Shown: in pieces, positions 1-12,659 of the stretch
Layout: every line of letters begins with the position of its first letter
How positions within the stretch are numbered: the stretch's first letter is position 1
DNA from: Girardinichthys multiradiatus
Taxonomy: Eukaryota; Chordata; Actinopteri; Cyprinodontiformes; Goodeidae
Direction: 5' to 3'
Assembly (NCBI RefSeq): GCF_021462225.1
Contig: NC_061816.1
Location: 6,358,119-6,422,118, forward strand
DNA: 64,000 bases
Program-made: the position numbers and the translations under genes
Notes under the pieces: model-generated
What the model was told of the DNA's origin: nothing
Seen by the model: only the letters and a program-made list of their open reading frames with translations
Database searches by the model: none

Positions 1-580
1 CTAAAGCAACAAGCACAAGCTGAACAGCAGACATCTGTGTCATTCTGCATCCTAAAAACCTCACAGACTCTAACCTGAGACGTGAGGCTGAGCCATAATG
101 TTCACCCACCTTCAAGGATCCCTGTCCTACTTTTATTTCTTTAAAATAAAAACATCAAGGTTCCTCCTCGGGTCGCGGAAACGCTGACAAAACCTCCTCC
201 CCGTGGCTCCGGCCTTTTGAAACAACCTGCAGGAATTCCAGCCGGCCGCTTTGATCCCGGGATGGGACGTCTGCATTCGGCCTGGACGGTGTTTACACAG
301 CTTGGAGGGACTCGGGGATGGATGAAGGTGGTGTGCAGGGAGACAGACGGGTCACATATGAAGGGAAATAATCCTGAGCTCTTGTTTAAACAGCACGAGG
401 AGCCAGGTGGGAAGACCATATCAGGCTTTTCCGTCTGAACTCAGCTGATGATGCTTCCCAAAGCTCTGAGTCAATAAAAATCAGAAATGATTAGAAGAAA
501 ACTGTGAATTTGTTGAGTTTTGACTTGCGAAAACTAGAAAGAATAAATCAGAGGGAGAAAAGGAGCATTGGTGGTAAAAA
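1..580. other. Non-coding DNA, no feature recognised
   Basis: This is mixed-composition DNA with short open frames on both strands. None shows a recognisable domain, splice context or repeat. The GC-richer patch around 170-340 holds overlapping open frames on opposite strands, which is what GC-rich non-coding DNA gives by chance. Confidence 0.5.
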
Positions 581-859
581 CTAAGTTTGGGAAATAATCA
601 GAGCAGCAGCAGGTTGGAACGTTCACATTCAACTCCAAGCAGATGGATCAGGTCAACCCAACAGAACAGAGAGGCAACTGATTTACTGGTACCATCACCA
701 CTCTCCATCAGTCTGAATAGCAGCCTGGATGCTATAGAGACACAGATGTTTTCCAGTGTTAGCCGCAGTTACCTGCACGGAAAATCCTGCAACCATCACT
801 TTGCGTCGAGATGCCCTCAAACACAGGAAACTGCAGCTGAGAGACACCAGGAAGCAGAG

Positions 860-1090
860 CAGGCTGCTACAGATCTGTGCCGCCACCAGTGCAGAGCTTG
901 CTCATTACTTTCAGCAGGTTGGTACAAAGTGAGATGATCTTTTAACAAGTAGGGTGGCAAAGAGGAGACTTCTGTCCAAGAAGACGGCAGAACTCTGGTG
1001 TAGTGATGACCTTAATGCCAGAAAACACGTTATGCAGAATCAGATTGCCACCAGGGCAGAGCTTGGTCAACACCGGCAGCAGATTGCTGG
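860..1090 (+). mobile_element. Possible decayed Tc1-like transposon scrap
   Basis: Two diverged copies of one motif, roughly GCCACCAGNGCAGAGCTTG, occur at about 881-900 and 1048-1066. A related stretch lies on the minus strand near 21585-21605, inside a clearer Tc1-like relic. From memory the motif resembles the region before the catalytic domain of a fish Tc1-like transposase whose second catalytic block reads FQHDGAPCH. The DNA between the copies (AGGAGACTTCTGTCCAAGAAG) could be the following segment. No ends or catalytic motifs are visible, so this is a weak call based on the shared motif. Confidence 0.35.
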
Positions 1091-1144
1091 GTGCTCATCT
1101 GGACACCTACTGAATTTAAGAAATCTGGACAACAAGTGAAGATT

Positions 1145-4100
1145 AAAAAAACAAATTAACTCATAAAGGCTCATCCTGCACAGACTGGTACAACCTTGAG
1201 GTCCAGAGTGAAGTTTCTTCAGTCAGTGATAATTTGAAGAAACATGTCATTTTCTGGTTTTGGTCCACTGGGTTTTATCAAGCCTAGGACCATCTTCTCA
1301 CAAGGCTATAGTGTTAACAACTGCCCTACCATGAAACTGAAATAAGTTGCACTGACTAACGGGTGTTGACTTGCTGGCTGTTCACAGAGTGGTGTATCCA
1401 AGAGTATTAAAGGAAAGTTTAGTGGAAGAAAAAAGTTGGCAGAATAATGTGCACTAGTAAAAATGGTAACTGTAGCTTTGAGAGAATTGTAAAGCTAAGC
1501 CTACTAAAGTGTTTGGGAGAGATTCATGAGGCGTGAACAGCAGCTGGAGACATTGCTGCAAGATCTCCTCCATGCCATATAAAGTTCTCATACTGTACAG
1601 CACATAGACAGTTTTAAGTATAAATGTATTTTCATTAAAAAGTCTCACCTTTGGTCTGCAGTTATCTATTCAAACATGTTCACCTGTTTCTACCACACTT
1701 TTTCCTTCCACTAAACTTTTTTATTAATATGCTTGGTAATAGCGCTCTGACCCTTCCCTATGATTTAATACATTTCTGTATTAAAAATCCTGTAATGGGA
1801 AATCTCATGCATGAACACAGAAACTTGCTTCTTTAAAGGTGATTTTTTTTACCTGTTTCAGGCTTTAAATGATAACTTCTATGATTTTAAAGCTCACTTT
1901 TACCTTTGTTGAGTTTTATTGCATCAGAAATAGAATCAAGATGTTAATACGCCTTCTGGTCCGGAGATAAACCAGATTCTCCTCTTTGTCTCCTCTCTAA
2001 GAGGAAACGTAATAAAAGTGGAGCAAAACAAAACAAGTAATGATGCTGGTAAGAGTAAAAGTCGACGCTGCCAATTTATGGTTGTTTCCTCTTACTTCAG
2101 CAGACAAAAGTGCTAACAGCAGATGAATTAAAGGTTAGCAACATTATATGATGAATGTCAGGCAAATACAAATTAGCACAGGGTGGAGAATAATGAAGCG
2201 AGTGGCCAGTCAATAATTAGAGGTGGCGCTGGTCGCTGTCACCGGCTTTCTGCAGCCGCGGTGCTTTGTTGGCTTTTCTTCCTCTCTGGGCTTTAATTGC
2301 TCAGGTTAAGATGGCCGCCCACGTTCCCCAGCGCAGAGAAGAACTCGTTTAAACCCGAGCGGCATCGAGATACTGCTCACGAGAGACCGGGACGCCCCTC
2401 GCAACAAAAGTTTCTTCATCTCTTCCCGTTTTCTTCGTTTGCATGATTTCAAGCATGAGGGAATGTGCTTTGATCTTCCGGAGGAAAAATATGAAGAACC
2501 AAAGGAAGGGAGAAGAAAGCAGGGAGGTGGCTGAACGTCGCAGCACATGGGCTGGGAGAAGTAATCACACAAATAAGACATCAAAGATAGATTCAATTAA
2601 AATGCAGCTGGAAATTATTCAGATTGCTTTGGGATGGCAGGAGGGAAAAATATTCCCTCAAAGTGTCCGACTGGATGACATCAAAACCGCCTGATAGTGG
2701 GAGACACATGCCCGAATCAGACGTTTCTGGTCCGGTTTTGGTTTCAGGGGCCTTGGCAGCTCCCGTGCCTCACATCCTGGTTTTCCTGGCCGGAGGGGGA
2801 ATCCCTTCTCTTTTTCGTCTTGTTTTCCTGGCACTCAGCTCGGCAGTATGTCGCCTCTCGACGTGGACCCCGGCGCCCTGCAGGCCGGCAGAGAGGGAAC
2901 CGGCCAAGCGCCGCACCTGCGTCACCTTCGCTGGCGCCCGACTCTCCCTTCTCCTCTCCACCTGAGCAGGATGACTCAGTTCTTGCGTCACGGAAATTAT
3001 AACCAGCAGAGAAGAAGAAGAGGACTGTAAACTGCTCCACGTTGCATATCTGCAAACATTTCTACCAGAAACACATGAACGTTCTGCACAGGATGCAGTT
3101 CCTATCTAGATCCAATCAGTCAAAATGTGAGGTTCTAAAAATGACCCACAGTTGAGGCCAACAAACCAACTAATAAATACTTAAATAGTAAAAAACAAAA
3201 CCATAGGATAAAATAAAAACAACATATAATCAACAAAAATGTGAAAATAATTACACAAAATAAAAAAAAATGTAACTGTTAATGTCAAACAAATTATTGT
3301 AAATTAAAATTTGATAAAATCGAAATAAGATCAAAAATAACCCTGATACAAATATACAGAAAATTTGAGCTATAAGTTTCACCCGCCAGAACATGAAATA
3401 TGTTTCGGAACCAACGTTTTGGACCGTAACGCAACGCTGCAGAAGGTTTTCCAGCCCTTTCCAGGTCCTTAGGTTCCTGCATGCTTCAGATGTTTCCAGC
3501 TGCATACTGGAGCATCTGATACCGTTGATCTTCTTTCTCTCTGTAGAATGATGGACTTCAGTTTGGAAGTGACCTTATGACCCTCCAAGGCTACTGCTGA
3601 TGTCTTCCCACCTTGGCATTGTGTTGAAGCCCACCTGCAGGCCTCTGCTTCCACAGAAAAGCTCCCACTGAAGATCAGGAAGTAGTTATCCTGAGATTTG
3701 TGTTCGCTCCTGTTACTTCCTCAGCTCAGATACAAATCTACTGAACAAGCTTGCCATTTTACTAAAATAAAGCAGACTATCAATCAAATAAAAGGCTTGA
3801 AGGCAACTAAACGGCTCCACACGTCTGTTATTGAGAACTTTTTCCCTCAAACAACAACAAGCTGATTAACGGAGCCGAAGACGAAGAAGCAGCAGCAGCT
3901 TTGAGTTTGGGAGACGTTGAGGGACAGAAAGTTTCTCTTTTGTCTGAAAGCTCTGAAATGTGCCACAGAAAGCTCAGATCCAAAGCGGGAGCCCATCTCT
4001 TCTAATTAACACTTTGAAAGATAAAAGCAGTTTATTAAATCAATCAGGGTGATGGTTGTTTGTGAATCCCAGCAGATAAGGACATTTGCATATTAACTTT

Positions 4101-5435
4101 GCAGCTCTAACCTACATTTGAGGATCTTCTGAGATTGTGGCCAGCGCCGATGTAAATACCCGCCTCTCCCCCCGCAACTGTACACGTTTTTAAAGTTTCA
4201 TCGCCACAGATTCTCTGGTGGGTTTTCCTCCCCTCATGAAAAAATAAAGACACGGATAAATAAGCAAGCGTGTAACGTAAACAGACAAACAAATGAATAA
4301 ACGAAGGCAGATATCAGTGCAGCGGAGACGCAGCAAAACAATCCGGATCTTCACTTCCTGCTCAAAACAAGCCTTAAAATGAACAGAGAAGCAGCAAACA
4401 GACGTTAGAGGGGATCAAATCGGCACCAGCAGTTAATCTGCCACATCCCAAAGAGCCGGTTGTGTTAAACTGAGCTTTCATGTGTGGATCATGCATTTCA
4501 TTGATAAGTGGCTGGATTTTTAAATCTCAATCAATCTCAGTGGACTCTGGTTACCGGGAACAGTAGAACCCGTAAGGAGGGCTGGAGCTGGACCGGTTCA
4601 GCTCTGCAGTCAAATGAAATGGTTTTAAATATGAGCAAAATACATTTATTATCAGAAAATAAAATGATGTAAAATTAGAAACGAAAAGCCCATTAAGAAA
4701 CAAAAATGTGAGAGAAATGTTAATTAATTACATTATTTACTCAACCATTAAGCTTTCTGCAAATACATACTCACATAATGAGAATATACAGTTTTGTTTT
4801 TATTATTTTTAAAAGAATTTCTATTCTTTCACGTGCCAGATAATTTTTGATTTATTTTAATAAATGGGTTTATCTTCGTCCTGAACACTGAATCTACTAC
4901 TTCGGGTAGTTTGATTTAAAACACAGGCTTTAGGGTTGGACCCAATAGTGACAGAAGAAGCATTAATTTAGATTCAACATTTCTCTGAAATCTGAAATAA
5001 TTAAAGTAACAGGTCTGATCATCTCTAAACTATCTTACTTAAAGCAAGCTTTGAACCAACGAGGTGGGAATGAAGAATCTGACCCCTAATTTGGACAAAA
5101 CGTACCACTTAAAGGGGAAACTATGGGTCAGAATATATTATATTAAATTTAAATGTGCTCCATTAGTTATTGTAGAACCAATCTTGAACCTAGCAGGTAC
5201 TTAAACTATCTACCAAAGCTAATATTCCAGCAGGACGCACTTGGTAGCAGCGTAGGCAGCCTGTTTATCTCTTTATTTAACCTACAATAACTAACAAACA
5301 TACCCAAGAACCAAGGAACCGAAGATGGGTAGATGCACTCATGGTGAAAAATAAAATGATTAAGTTCATCCTACTGCTCTGATAGGATATCAGAAGACCA
5401 CCTCTATACATGAATGAGTCTTGTCAGCTTCCTGA
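1145..5435. other. Unique non-coding DNA, no gene seen
   Basis: About 4.3 kb of mostly AT-rich DNA. It contains a GC-rich patch at 2690-3010 with overlapping open frames on both strands, an A-rich patch at 3170-3300, and no recognisable transposon end or protein domain. The patch at 2690-3010 includes a TGACTCA (AP-1-like) site near 2972. It does not look like a promoter with an attached first exon. Confidence 0.5.
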
Positions 5436-5439
5436 GTAC

Positions 5440-5920
5440 ACAGGTTTTTGTTAACTTAATGCCAGGATGGAAAGACATCAGCAATGACTTTAGAGAAGCA
5501 TTCCCAACAATCTGGGAAGGGCTTAAAGAGCACTTCCACACTATCTGCAGTCCATCAGTCTGCAGAAAGAATGATTATTCACAAGTTAAAGGCAAGAAAA
5601 CTGCAGGTCTTCCCAATAGTGGATGTCCCTGTGATTTCACCCCAAAAACTCCTCGGTCTATAGAGAATATGACAACATGACATAAGTTAGCAAAGGTGCT
5701 CCTGAATGAAGAGGAGGAACATCTCATGCAAGCTGTAGAGCACGGTAGTGGAGGAGTGATGATTTGATCCTGCTTTGCAGACACAAGACCAGGAAACCTT
5801 TCAGTCACTGAGTTGAACATAAACTCCTGTGTGTTCTAGAGTAAAATATGAGGCGATCCAGCACCGGGTTACGAACAAGACAATGATCCCAAACAGCAGC
5901 GAACTGTAATGACTATCTTC
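5440..5920 (+). mobile_element. Decayed, internally deleted Tc1-like transposon
   Basis: Translating the plus strand from about 5455 gives a garbled N-terminal Tc1 helix-turn-helix region (DISNDFREAF, then a KNDYSQVKG stretch ending near FTPKTPRS). In the same orientation follow a VKHGGGG-like remnant (around 5740, sequence GGTAGTGGAGGAGTGATGATT), a VIELNINS-like piece and a QDNDP remnant at 5876-5893. This is the order of a DD34E Tc1 transposase. Most of the region between the DNA-binding part and the GGG block is missing, and stops interrupt the frame. Terminal repeats are not evident. A non-autonomous fossil copy. Confidence 0.7.
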
Positions 5921-5984
5921 AGTCGTAGTGTTGTCCAGCTGTTTACGGCCCGTCTAACAGATACTACCACCACTGTCGCTCACT

Positions 5985-6465
5985 GGATATCTTCTCATTA
6001 GAAGGTTGTGAAAGTCTCTGAAGAGTGTTTTGGGTCTGCAATGGGGTCTCCTCCCAATGAGACATGCCTCCGAAGGGAGGCGTTCAGGAATCATCCACAT
6101 CAGAGGCCTAAACCAACTCAGCTGGCTCCTTTTAATGCGGAGGAGCAACGGCTTTACCCCAAGCTTACCTGGGTAACAAAGCTCCAGACCTGATCTCCCA
6201 GTCTGAGTCCAGCCACCCTGCAGGAAAATCTACTTTCAGGCGGTTATATCTTTTATCTTGGTCTTTTGGTTATGATCCATATCTAATGACCATAGGCAAG
6301 CTGTACGCCAAGAGCTTAGCTTTTTGGTTTAAATGTTTCTTCACCACGGCAACCCTGAATAAACACCTACATTACGTCAAACAAGGTCCCAGTCTGTCTA
6401 TCCATCTCCTGCTCCATCCCATCACTCATTATGAACAGGGTATAAAGATAATTCACCTCCTCATG
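5985..6465 (-). mobile_element. RTE-type LINE fragment (C-terminal reverse transcriptase region)
   Basis: On the minus strand, 5954-6148 encodes RIKRSQLSWF followed by RLPSEACLIGRRPHCRPKT. This matches the C-terminal signature of a common teleost non-LTR retrotransposon (general form ERSQLRWFGHL, then GRRPRGRPRTRW). The adjoining DNA up to about 6465 continues the same element upstream in its own orientation: the stretch equivalent to a TYGHEL-like region lies near 6260-6300. Frames are broken. Assignment to the RTE/Rex3-like clade is from memory of the family. The LINE identity itself is fairly secure. Confidence 0.65.
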
Positions 6466-6469
6466 ACCT

Positions 6470-9400
6470 CATACAAAAATCTTTAATATGACCTATATCA
6501 AGCAACTATGTAGATGGACGACATTACACTAAAACATTGTAAGGATTGCAACACTTGAAGAATGTGTCTGTTTTCACATCATAGTGAAAAACTCCAGCCC
6601 TTGAATTGTCAGAGTGTAAATCACACCCTGATCCTAATTAAAGAAGTGTAATCAATTGCTTGAGGTTTGGTAATTCTAAGACAACAAAGATGCTTTAAAG
6701 AAACCTTTTTTATGCTGTTTCTGAGTACAACTGAGTTTCTAACAAACTATGTTCTGCTTTTGGAGAATGACACTGATTTCAAAGACTTCATTTTGAAGGT
6801 AATTCCAGTGTTTTCAAACTGATGGATGGCTGTAATCCTCTTGTCTGCTTCCTAAAGAAAGGGAACCTCCGTTTGAGAGCTAGCCAACTATGAAATGTTC
6901 CCTTTTAGTGATAACCAGACCGCATCAGTTGAGTCACGAAGGAATCAAGGCTTGCAGATATTGACAAACCACTCATTTGGACACAGAGTAAGAAAGAGAC
7001 GCTGGATCAATACCCGTCCTTGTTAATTCCAGTACCTTGCACAGAGAGCAGCACCATTGTGTTTGGGAAGGAGGGCCGACGCTTTGCAAGAAATCACCCC
7101 ACACAAGCGCCGCTGTCGCCATTCTTTGCCTCTCAAAAGGGTCACGAACGCAACTCAATAACAACACCCAGTTTGAGCTGCAGGAGACATGATGCACTAA
7201 AATATTCAAGACACAGGAGGTAGGAATCCTACGCCAGCCGCCATCGTCTCACCTCCAACAGGGGGAATAGGTAAAGCAGTATTCCAGAGAAGACTTTAAA
7301 TAAGTGCTTACTTTAACGACTCCTGAGTCTTTTAATTGCACAGGCATGGATATTAGTTCAAAACCGCTCACTTCATGCTTGGGAACACAGTGCCACTTTG
7401 CCTGCGCCCTCACCCAACACTTGTTTTATCTGCTTGCAGATTGAACTCACTTCACAGTAAAGAGAGGCCAATTAGGGTGCAAAGGGATTAAAAACACAGG
7501 GAAAAAAGGCCTTTTCCCATTTATGCAATTCTGTGGTGGAAGACAGGCAATAGGATGAAAATACAAGAGCAGCTCAGCACTTTGTGATTGTGAAATTAAA
7601 CAGAGAAACGGAGGTGTAAGGTAATTTCCTTCCAGCCGTCCTTAGAGAGGGGGGAAAAAAGTCAACCTGGTATTACTTTTGGATATCATTAATCTGGAAT
7701 GTTCAAAGCTTTCAGGCAGTTACTTAGTTATGGGGAACTGGACGTTTTATGATTAACTACACTGTCCAGTTTCTGTCTTGAATATCCGAACCACAGTGGA
7801 CCATTGAAGACTATATGTAGTCTACTTTATATCCATCCATCCAGCATGTATTTTATATATGCACTAAGGAATAAGAACCAAAAATGATTTGAAAAAACAT
7901 CCTCTGTAGTCTGTTTGAACCATATAGAACCTAACTACACCAGTATTTTAAACGCATTACCATCAACACCAGTCAGAAGAAAATATTTTAATACCAGAGA
8001 TTATTTATATATTCACTGCTTACCCCAAGCAGCAAGTCCTCACGCAGTTATCAATGTTGTTTTCCTCTGCGGGATGGAAGAAAATAAACATTCCCCTCTC
8101 TTACTCTAACAGATCTAAAAGATGGAGGAATTTTGTACAAGTCCAAGTTACACTCCATCAATACGCAACACGTCTGTAACACAAAAACTATGCAGAATTT
8201 CAGGTATTAGTATTCCTTGTAACTTCATGTTCAGAGATGCAGAAATCATACATTTCATTCAGTGGATGGATTTTAAATCGATCACTGCATTGAAGCTCCA
8301 GGAATAGACGCCCTAAAACCAGTTAGCAATGCTGGTGCAGGACTAAATAAGCCGTGCAGTTGCATAAAATGTCAGTCCAATAAGTTTTATTTATATAGAA
8401 CTCAAGTGTTAGCATTCCTTGTAACTTTGAGCTCACAGATGTATAATATTAGGCTGTCTAGCATCTCCCCCAGAGGCTAAAGGGTTAACAAAAATGTTGT
8501 GCTATTTCAATAATTCTCGACCCAAACCAATCCAGCAAAGAATTACACATTTTCCAGGTTTATAAAGCTTTATATATCCAGCTGAAAGAAAGTAAAAAGG
8601 CAAATGAGTTATTTAAACCTTGGGTCACATCCTTTATAGACAGTCATGCAAGCATCTACACGGCAGGAATTATATTTTTGAGGCAAGCTAAAATGGTTAA
8701 AGGAGTTATGGATATAAACATGTGGTTTCTGTATATGTGAAAAGCCTTAATTTTGAACCTGGTTTATTTTCCCAGTGATAGACTTTTGTTTTCTTAAATA
8801 TCTAAATTTGAAATAATCATTTAAAACAGGAATAACTGAAGGGCATAGTCAGCTAATCCTAGCTTCCTGGCCATCCAGCTACCTTGTTGTGGTCAGAATC
8901 TTTAAGGTGAACAGCAAAATATTAAGAGAAGTTTATAAGCATGAACATATAGTTTCTAGATATATGGAAAGTACTAAAACTGAACCTGGATTTCATGAAC
9001 CAGGATGGAGTAAAAAAGACCTCCTAGAATCTGGAGGCATAATTATTTAGCTTAGCAATCTGAACCATCTGACCACTTGTATCCATTAAGATGGTCAATC
9101 GCCACTTTATTTGAATATTTTTGATATGGTAGTTCCTAAAAGATGACATTTAGCTGTGTTTATGAATGTTTTCTAAGTATTTTGTTATTTTCTTTTATCC
9201 TCACTCTGAAAACAAACTGTTACAACAAGGTTTATGAATAAATATTCCACGAGTTGCCATAAAGGTCACCTTAAACAGATAATTAAAAGGTCAAAATGCA
9301 AAAGTATTTGAAAAATGTACACTGCCGGAGAATAGTCTATACTTTCAACATCAGCATTAAAAGGGAAAGCTTTGCTCCTTCACATAAGAAGCCTGAGAGC

Positions 9401-10465
9401 ATCCAAGGGTCTTTCTTGGTCATTTATCTGCTTCTCTAGTGTGTCTGGGTCAAACTCGTAATTAAATTATTAACAATCATTTGGAGTAGTTCACCTCAGA
9501 TGCCCTATCCTCTGGAAACACCCAGAGAGGGAATGGGGCTTCCCTCTTTAACATAAATTGAGATGAACTTCACCAGATCCCTAGGAACGAAGGAGGCAGG
9601 AAATCAATGGCTTCTATGTTTATTGGTATGACCTCTGAACCTCTGCCCTCAATGCTCATCCATTTATTTCCTTTTCTCAACCTGGATATCTTAATTTGTA
9701 GGTTATATTTGCTATTTGTAGTGTCATCGGTGCCTCAATTTTAAGAAGAAAGATGTAAAAACAAAAGAAGAGCTCAGTTCACCTCCATAAACGGGTGAAG
9801 GAGAGCTTCCAAGGCATGGAAAGGTCACCCAAATCTTAAGACTCTTAGTGATGCTAATAGGCTCTAATTTGAAATGGATTTTTATTCACATCTTCAAATC
9901 CAACAATAAGACTTCATTCAGATGTAGCAGACACTTTTTACTTGCTTTAATGATAAGTAGGTCTGAATGCAGGGAAAGGGGAGGAAGGGGAAAAATGGGA
10001 TCCCCAAGGTGCTTTGACTCTGTTCTTTTATTAATGACTCGAGCCCTTTTGTGACCGCCGCTGAATCGTTTGATGAATCATTATCGTTCAGAAAATCATC
10101 ACAACTGATCATATTAAGGAGGGAACACAGTTGTTTTGCATGGCCTCATGTCCATTGTGAGTTACTGTCATTAACATTAGAAATGAATGCTGGCCTTTTA
10201 AAGAGGAACTGCTGCTATTAGTTAATGTATATTCATCCATCGTCTGGCTGCAGGCCACCATCCACCATTGTTTGTATCTACATACTGTTACACGTCTGTT
10301 TGTAGTCAGTATAGTTGCAAATAAATAGGTGTTGTCTATACAGTTTAGCAGATTTATCCCAAACACATATCCTACCAAAAGAACTACTGCTTTGTTGTTG
10401 TTTATTTGAAGAAAGCGAGCAGACACCTATGATTTATTTTCTGCATAGTGAGGGACAGAAATGAG
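6470..10465. other. Unique non-coding DNA
   Basis: About 4 kb without a convincing gene. A repeat-free stretch at 7430-7680 has the look of a conserved non-coding element. Around 8380-8410 the text AAGTTTTATTTATATAGAAC is the reverse complement of a LINE-L2-like 3' tail (TATATAAATAAA type). No Tc1 end or reverse transcriptase motif was found in the rest. Confidence 0.45.
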
Positions 10466-10834
10466 ATACAGTGGGCATAGAAAGTCTACACACCCCTTTT
10501 AAAATTCCAGGATTTTGTAACATGAAAAAATTAGACCATTAAATTATTTCAAAAGATTTTCCACCTTTAATGCGATCATTAAATTTAGCTGATTTGAAAA
10601 CCATGAGAAAGAAATTTAAAACCTTGCAACAACCTGGTCCCATTAGCATTCTTCTCCTGACAGATACCTTTGTAAAATGAGATTATTTGATGTTTTGGAA
10701 CCTTGCTGCAAGCTATGACTTTAGCTAAAGGATGCAAATCAACAAATGTCCAGAAAATACAACTAGACCAGGTTAACTATCTTTATGGTAATCAGATTCT
10801 AGAGTTGATATTAGGAGTGAACCCATGAGGATTA

Positions 10835-11050
10835 CAGTGCCTTGTGAAAGTATTCGGCCCCCTTGAACTTTTCAACCTTTTTCCACATTTCAGGCTTCAA
10901 ACATAAAGATATAAAATTAAACTTTTTTGTGAAGAATCAACAACAAGTGGGACACAATCATGAAGTGGAATGAAATTTATTGGATGTATCAAACTTGTTT
11001 AACAAATAAAAAACTGAATAGTGGGGCTTGCAATATTATTCGGCCCCCTT
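10835..11050 (+). repeat. Left terminal inverted repeat of the Tc1 element
   Basis: Pairs with 12250-12464 read on the other strand. The outer and inner transposase-site-like motifs (ATTCGGCCCCC) lie near 10852 and 11038. Differences between the arms cluster around 10920-10935. Confidence 0.88.
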
Positions 11051-11053
11051 ACG

Positions 11054-12073
11054 TTAATACTTTGTAGCACCACCCTTTGCTGCAATTACAGCTGCAAGTC
11101 TCTTGGGGTTTGTCTCTATCAGTTTTGCACATCGAGAGACTGAAATTCTTGCCCATTCTTCCTTGCAAAACAGCTGGAGCTCAGTGAGGTTGGATGGAGA
11201 GCGTTCGTGAACAGCAGTCTTCAGCTCTTTCCACAGATTCTCGATTGGATTCAGGTCTGGACTTTGACTTGGCCATTCCAACACCTGGATACGTTTATTT
11301 GTGAATCATTCCATTGTAGATTTGGCTTTATGTTTTGGATCATTGTCTTGTTGGAAGATAAATCTCCGTCCCAGTCTCAGGTCTCTTTCAGACTCCAACA
11401 GGTTTTCTTCCAGAATGGTCCTGTATTTGGCCCCATCCATCTTCCCATCAATTTTGACCATCTTCCCTGTCCCTGCTGACGAAAAGCAGGCCCAAACCAT
11501 GATGCTGCCACCACCATGTTTGACAGTAGAGATGGTGTTTTCAGGGTGATGAACTGTGTTGCTTTTATGCCAAACATATCGTTTTGCATTGTGGCCAAAC
11601 AGTTGGATTTTGGTTTCATCTGACCAGAGCACCTTCTTCCACATGTTTGGTGTGTCTCCCAGGTGGCTTGTGGCAAACTTTAAATGAGACTTTTTATGGA
11701 TATCATTGAGAAATGGCTTTCTTCTTGCCACTCTTCCATAAAGGCCAGATTTGTGCAGTGTACGACTGATTGTTGTCCTATGGATGGACTCTCCCACCTC
11801 AGCTGTAGATCTCTGCAGTTCATCCAGAGTGATCATGGGCCTCTTGGCTGCATCTCTGATCAGTCTTCTCCTTGTTCGAGATGAAAGTTTAGAGGGACGG
11901 CCGGGTCTTGGTAGATTTGCAGTGGTCTGATACTCCTTCCATTTCAATATGATTGCTTGCACAGTGCTCCTTGGGATGTTTAAAGCTTGGGAAATCTTTT
12001 TGTATCCAAATCCGGCTTTAAACTTCTCCACAACATTATCTCGGACCTGCCTGGTGTGTTCCTTGGTCTTCAT
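11054..12073 (-). pseudogene. Tc1-like transposase (DD34E) with one in-frame stop codon
   Basis: The frame runs from ATG at 12073 to a stop at 11306-11308, and the same reading frame continues to 11054. The total is about 339 codons, the normal Tc1 length. The only lesion seen is a TGA where the family has a tryptophan (codon 256, a likely TGG to TGA change); there is no frameshift. Two helix-turn-helix units cover about residues 14-48 and 66-115, separated by a GRPS motif (58-61) and basic residues like a nuclear signal. The catalytic residues are all present: D152 in WSDETK, D243 in QQDNDPKH, and E278 in NPIENLW beyond the stop, 34 residues after D243. The GGGS motif is at 187-190. The C-terminus ends AAKGGATKY. 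The stop separates the second Asp from the catalytic Glu, so the 255-aa product should be inactive unless read through. It would have cut and pasted this element in the nucleus. Confidence 0.93.
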
Positions 12074-12249
12074 GATGCTCTCTGCGCTTTGAACAGAACC
12101 CTGAGACTATCACAGAGCAGGTGCATTTATACGGAGACTTGATTACACACAGGTGGATTCTATTTATCATCATCAGTCATTTGGGACAACATTGGATCAT
12201 TCAGAGATCCTCACTGAACCTCTGGAGTGAGTTTGCTGCACTGAAAGTA

Positions 12250-12464
12250 AAGGGGCCGAATAACATTGCACGCCCCACTTTTCTGTTTTTTATTTGTTAA
12301 AAAAGTTTGACACATCCAATAAATTTCATTCCACTTCACGATTATGTCCCACTTGTTGTTGATTCTTCATAAAACATTAGAATTTTATATCTTTATGTTT
12401 GAAGCCTGAAATGTGGCAAGAGGTTGAAAAGTTCAAGGAGGCCGAATACTTTCGCAAGGCACTG
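12250..12464 (-). repeat. Right terminal inverted repeat of the Tc1 element
   Basis: Reverse-complement partner of 10835-11050. It begins CAGTGCCTTGCGAAAG at 12464 going left and ends with the inner ATTCGGCCCC motif near 12255. Confidence 0.88.
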
Positions 12465-12659
12465 TAGATGTTAAAATTGGACCAAGGGGTACAAAAAACA
12501 GCATTTGTGTAAAAGGCTGCGCATTTCATATATTTCCAGCAAACAGATTTGTTTGTCTCGAAATTGTACTGAATTTAAGTCACATTGTAGGCAGAAAAAG
12601 CCACAATCTCCCATGTTCTCATGGGTGAGTGTACACTTTTCAGAGCAACTACTGTATAT

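Larger units (their letters stand above)
10835..12464 (-). mobile_element. Tc1-like transposon, nearly complete, with long inverted repeats
   Basis: A 1630-bp element flanked by TA on each side (10833-10834 and 12465-12466), the standard Tc1/mariner target duplication. Both ends start CAGTGCCTTG. The terminal inverted repeats are about 215 bp, alignable throughout, with roughly 8% mismatch. Each arm carries the motif ATTCGGCCCCC twice, near its outer end and near its inner end, which is the IR/DR layout of many fish Tc1 elements. The minus strand encodes a transposase broken by one stop codon. It inserted into the older element spanning 10469-12654. The end sequence resembles the Passport-type fish elements as I remember them, a subfamily guess only. 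Confidence 0.93.
10469..12654. mobile_element. Older short inverted-repeat (MITE-like) Tc1-type element, split by a later insertion
   Basis: The left end begins after TA at 10467-10468 with CAGTGGGCATAGAAAGTCTA. The right end, read in reverse from 12654 (TA at 12655-12656), begins CAGTAGTTGCTCTGAAAAGT and continues GTACACTCACCC. The two ends are alignable but diverged: both carry a GAAAAGTNTACAC-like block. Without the 1.63-kb insert the element is about 556 bp with no transposase remnant, so it would be non-autonomous. The left end matches, from memory, the teleost Tc1-like end type reading GAAAGTCTACACACCC. Right-end identity is weaker than left. Confidence 0.55.

Noticed and set aside
2690..3055. 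GC-rich patch with long overlapping frames on both strands, considered as a first exon or CpG-island promoter
   Set aside because: Frames are equally open in several phases and no splice donor, domain or downstream exon supports it.
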